From: Firmicutes bacterium UBA5389
GTDB taxonomy: Bacteria > Bacillota > DTU025
Length of the DNA: 64,000 nucleotides
Assembly: GCA_002409965.1 (NCBI GenBank)
Contig: DHON01000092.1
Coordinates: 7,919 to 71,918, forward strand
Reading direction: 5' to 3'
How positions within the stretch are numbered: position 1 is the stretch's first letter; every line of letters starts with the position of its first letter. Below, in pieces: positions 61,127 through 64,000 of the stretch. Both the position numbers and the translations under genes were made by a program. The notes beneath the pieces are model-generated. The model was not told the DNA's origin, ran no database searches, and saw nothing but the letters and a program-made list of their open reading frames with translations.

Positions 61127-62103
61127 GTGTATCCCGCCTCGCGAAGCGCCTGCTCCAGACGGGGCATGACCTTGATCCGGGCTTGTTCCATGGTGCCTTG
61201 GATGGAGCAGCCTGAAGCCCGGACATGTCCTCCGCCTCCGAACTCACTTGCAACCTTGGCGACGTCCGCGCGTTCCTTCGAGCGCAATCCCACACGTATG
61301 AGCCCCTGTCCCACCTCGCGAAAAGCGGCCGCGACTTCAACTCCGTCGACAGAACGCGCATAGCCTATGAACCCCTCGGTATCGCCTTCGCTGATGCCGT
61401 GCCGGGCCATATCGGAAGCTCGGATGCTCATCGCGGCGATCAAATGGTCGCAGCTGAACTCGATGCCGAGTATGGCTTCGGCCAGAGCCGCCAGAGCGCT
61501 GTATGGCTTGCTGTCGTAGATGTTCTGGGCGATCTCCCATGGCCTGGCTCCCGCCTCAGCTAGCTCCGCAGCGGCGCGGAACGTCGACGCCCGCGTGTTG
61601 GAATAGCGAAATGAGCCTGTGTCGGTGGACAGCCCGGTGAACAGGCATGTAGCTATGTCGGAATCGTAGGGGATTCCAAGCGCCCGAATTAGCTCCGCAA
61701 CCAGCTGGCAGGTGGCCGCAGCCTCGGTATCGACCCAGTTGATCGTAGCAAACCGGGTATTGGTGGCATGATGGTCGATGTTTACCGTCACCGGGCAAGC
61801 GCGAACCGCCTCCACGCACTGGCCCACACGGTCGAGGGATCCGCAGTCGAGCACCAGGCCCAAGTCGAACTGGCGGGACTTTGCGGATCCGCCCGCCTCG
61901 ATGCTCCGGGACTCGGGAAGAAAGCGAAGCGATGGCGGCACGCCGTCCGACAGGCCGGCCCGAGTCTCCTTACCCACACGTTCCAGAGCAAGCTTGATGC
62001 CGAGCAGCGAGCCGACAGCATCGCCATCGGGAACCACGTGGGAGGTGATGAAGACTCTACGGGCACGCCTGACGGCCTCCACGATCTCGCCGGGCACACT
62101 CAA
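61114..62103 (-). CDS. nrnA: Bifunctional nanoRNase/pAp phosphatase (DHH family)
   Basis: A DHH domain with HVVPDGDAVGSLLG (about 22-35) and NIDHHATNTRF, followed by a DHHA1 domain with FGGGGHVRASG (about 290-300), matches NrnA. It degrades very short RNAs and removes phosphate from pAp. TTG 62103 has AAGGAG eight bases upstream and overlaps the rbfA stop. Confidence 0.93.
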   Translation of the reverse strand: MSVPGEIVEAVRRARRVFITSHVVPDGDAVGSLLGIKLALERVGKETRAGLSDGVPPSLRFLPESRSIEAGGSAKSRQFDLGLVLDCGSLDRVGQCVEAVRACPVTVNIDHHATNTRFATINWVDTEAAATCQLVAELIRALGIPYDSDIATCLFTGLSTDTGSFRYSNTRASTFRAAAELAEAGARPWEIAQNIYDSKPYSALAALAEAILGIEFSCDHLIAAMSIRASDMARHGISEGDTEGFIGYARSVDGVEVAAAFREVGQGLIRVGLRSKERADVAKVASEFGGGGHVRASGCSIQGTMEQARIKVMPRLEQALREAGYTWTA

Positions 62104-62480
62104 TTCTCATTCTCCTTGTCGCCTTTGGCGCCCGGCTCTTCGCTCTGTATCTCCGAGATGATCCGCAGAATGCGGGCGCCGCGCTCAATAGAATCGTCGT
62201 ACGCGAAGCTGATCTCGGGAGTCAGCCGGAGCTGCACGCGACGGCCGATCTCCGAGCGTATATAGCCTCGCGCACTCTCAAGGGCCTGCATTGTCTGCTG
62301 CCTTGAGGCATCGTCGCCGAGTATGCTCACGTACACCTGCACATGCTGAAGATCGCCGCTGACTCGCACATCAGTCACAGTCGCGAATCCCAGCCTCGGG
62401 TCTTTCAGATCGCGCTGAAGCATGTTCGATATTTCCTGGCGCATTGCGGCGCGCACGCGGTCATTTCGGTAGGTAGGCAA
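62100..62480 (-). CDS. rbfA: Ribosome-binding factor A
   Basis: RNDRVRAAMRQEISNMLQRD and DPRLGFATVTDVRVSGDLQH identify this 126-residue KH-like factor for 30S maturation. TTG start with GGAGGT eight bases upstream. The 48-base gap to infB is normal. Confidence 0.95.
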   Translation of the reverse strand: MPTYRNDRVRAAMRQEISNMLQRDLKDPRLGFATVTDVRVSGDLQHVQVYVSILGDDASRQQTMQALESARGYIRSEIGRRVQLRLTPEISFAYDDSIERGARILRIISEIQSEEPGAKGDKENEN

Positions 62481-62528
62481 TATCTGGCACCTCCAAACAT
62501 CCGAGTTCAGCGGTCGCGAGACTGTCGC

Positions 62529-64000
62529 CTAGAGCTCGCGCTTGACAGCCTCATTGCCGTACCCCTCGATCACATCGCCCTCACGCACGTCATTGAAGCC
62601 TTCTATTCCAATGCCGCACTCGAACCCTGCAGCCACCTCGCGCACATCATCCTTGAACCGCTTGAGCGAGCCGATCTTGCCATCGTGTATCACAACGCCA
62701 TCGCGTACCAACCGCACCTGGGCTGATCGCGCGATCTTGCCGTCGGTTACATAGCAGCCGGCCACGACCCCTGCCTTGGGGACCTTGAAGGTCGCCCTCA
62801 CCTCCGCATGGCCGTAGACGACCTCGCGGAACTCCGGCTCGAGCAGCCCCTCCATGGCCTTCTTGACATCGTCGATGGCCTCATATATCACGCGATAGAG
62901 CCTCACGTCGACCTGCTCAACCTGGGCGCTCGACGCCCCGGCCGTATCGGGCCGCACGTTGAAGCCGATGATTACTGCGTTGGACGCAGACGCCAACATC
63001 ACATCGGACTCGTTGACGGCGCCCACGCCGCCGTGAATGACGTTCACGCGCACCTCGTCTGTGGACAACCGCTCAATCGCCTGCTTCAGAGCTTCAGTGG
63101 AGCCCTGCACGTCTGCCTTGATGATGACCCTGAGTTCCTTGGTTTGGCCCTCCTTGATCTGGTTGAACAGATCCTCGAGCGACACCTTCTTGCTAGTCTC
63201 CCCGATCTCCGAGATGCGCTTGCGCTCAGCGCGTCTTTCAGCGACCTGCCTGGCCTCGCGCTCATCAGTTACCGACTGGAAGACATCGCCGGCTTCAGGC
63301 ACATAGCTCAGGCCCAGAACCTCCACAGGCATCGATGGAGTCGCCTGTTCCAATGCCCTGCCACGGTAATCGGCCATTGCCCGCACCCTGCCGTAGACCT
63401 CGCCTACCAGGAATGAGTCGCCTACCTTCAGCGTGCCCTTCTGGATGAGCACCGTCGCGACCGGTCCGCGCCCGCGGTCCACCCTGGCCTCGATCACAGT
63501 GCCCAGTGCAGGACGGTCGGGATTGGCCTTGAGGTCGCGCATGTCCGCCACGAGCAGGATCATCTCCAGCAGGTCCTCAAGCCCCTTCTTCTGAAGAGCC
63601 GACACGGGCACCATCACGGTATCGCCGCCCCACTCTTCGGGAACCAACCCCATCTCCGACAGCTGCCGCTGCACTCGCTCAGGCTGTGCGTGCGGCTTGT
63701 CGATCTTGTTCACTGCCACTACTATCGGTACGTTGGCATCGCGCGCATGGTTGATGGCTTCGATTGTTTGAGGCATCACGCCATCGTCGGCCGCCACCAC
63801 GAGCACCGCCACATCAGTAGCTTGAGCGCCCCTAGCTCGCATTGCGGTGAATGCCTCATGGCCGGGAGTATCTAGGAAGGTAATCTTCCTTCCGTTCAGC
63901 TCTGCCTGATAGGCGCCTATATGCTGAGTAATGCCGCCTGCCTCGGTGGCAGTTACGTTGGCCTCCCGTATCGCGTCCAAGAGAGACGTCTTGCCATGGT
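62529..64000 (-). CDS. infB: Translation initiation factor IF-2, N terminus outside window
   Basis: The frame stays open to the right edge. The last in-frame codons read [17 protein letters not shown], so the P-loop GHVDHGKT is cut at the edge and the N-terminal region is missing. [15 protein letters not shown] (G3), NKIDKP (G4), and the later domains II to IV to the C-terminal fMet-tRNA-binding region are intact. It brings initiator tRNA to the 30S subunit. Confidence 0.97.
   Translation of the reverse strand, partial: HGKTSLLDAIREANVTATEAGGITQHIGAYQAELNGRKITFLDTPGHEAFTAMRARGAQATDVAVLVVAADDGVMPQTIEAINHARDANVPIVVAVNKIDKPHAQPERVQRQLSEMGLVPEEWGGDTVMVPVSALQKKGLEDLLEMILLVADMRDLKANPDRPALGTVIEARVDRGRGPVATVLIQKGTLKVGDSFLVGEVYGRVRAMADYRGRALEQATPSMPVEVLGLSYVPEAGDVFQSVTDEREARQVAERRAERKRISEIGETSKKVSLEDLFNQIKEGQTKELRVIIKADVQGSTEALKQAIERLSTDEVRVNVIHGGVGAVNESDVMLASASNAVIIGFNVRPDTAGASSAQVEQVDVRLYRVIYEAIDDVKKAMEGLLEPEFREVVYGHAEVRATFKVPKAGVVAGCYVTDGKIARSAQVRLVRDGVVIHDGKIGSLKRFKDDVREVAAGFECGIGIEGFNDVREGDVIEGYGNEAVKREL

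Noticed and set aside
1..64000. CRISPR arrays, insertion sequences or prophage
   Set aside because: No spaced direct repeats, transposase or phage genes were seen; the only recombinase is XerD in its normal housekeeping place.

Overview
This 64 kb window is one continuous train of genes on the minus strand: every protein gene I support, from position 200 to the right edge, reads leftward. The only plus-strand gene is a partial tRNA-Trp at the left end. Base composition is GC-rich and GTG/TTG starts are common. A spoIIAA-spoIIAB-sigF module, spoVAC-spoVAD-spoVAE, spoIIM, dacF and ytfJ mark an endospore-forming Bacillota lineage. Lysine-fermentation, ferredoxin-linked 2-oxoacid oxidoreductase and butyrate-kinase genes mark an anaerobic amino-acid fermenter. 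I cannot name the genus; a Clostridia- or Limnochordia-like organism would fit.

Layout from left to right, which is the reverse of transcription. (1) 200-8.9 kb: a complete 3-aminobutyryl-CoA route of lysine fermentation (kdd, kamA, a kamB-like NTPase, kamD, kamE, kal, kce), preceded by a near-consensus sigma-54 promoter and a sigma-54 activator gene. (2) 9-31 kb: housekeeping genes (ddl, surE, mgtC-like, plsY, der, a DUF512 radical-SAM protein, a PrsA-like foldase, an ispH-S1 fusion, a transaldolase-like aldolase, plsC, cmk, an HI0933-type flavoprotein, rluB, a TrkA-like protein, ytfJ and its neighbour, scpB, scpA, trpS, an M50 protease, and two proteins related to acyl-CoA dehydratase activases). 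(3) 30.8-42.1 kb: sporulation and nucleoside genes (spoVAE/AD/AC, sigF, spoIIAB, spoIIAA, dacF, pdp, deoB, xerD, spoIIM, an EndoQ-like PHP protein, DUF3866). (4) 42.2-56.4 kb: a catabolic block comprising a branched-chain-type 2-oxoacid:ferredoxin oxidoreductase (four subunits), buk-ptb-buk, panB, a panE-like reductase, a C45/Ntn amidohydrolase and a five-gene Liv-type ABC importer with its own sigma-A promoter. (5) 56.5-64 kb: the conserved pnp-rpsO-ribF-truB-nrnA-rbfA-infB translation and RNA-decay cluster, cut by the right edge inside infB.

The most interesting inference concerns block 4. Read in transcription order, it could encode uptake of a pantoyl amide such as pantothenate, hydrolysis to pantoate, oxidation to ketopantoate (PanE in reverse), removal of the hydroxymethyl group to give 2-oxoisovalerate (PanB in reverse), oxidative decarboxylation to isobutyryl-CoA, and ATP formation by Ptb and Buk. 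This is an inference from gene order and known reversible reactions, not something the sequence proves. The block may instead combine branched-chain amino acid uptake and fermentation with ordinary CoA-precursor synthesis.

No CRISPR array, insertion sequence, prophage or rRNA was seen. The longest stretch without a gene is about 296 bases (56237-56532); it holds the Liv promoter and the pnp terminator.
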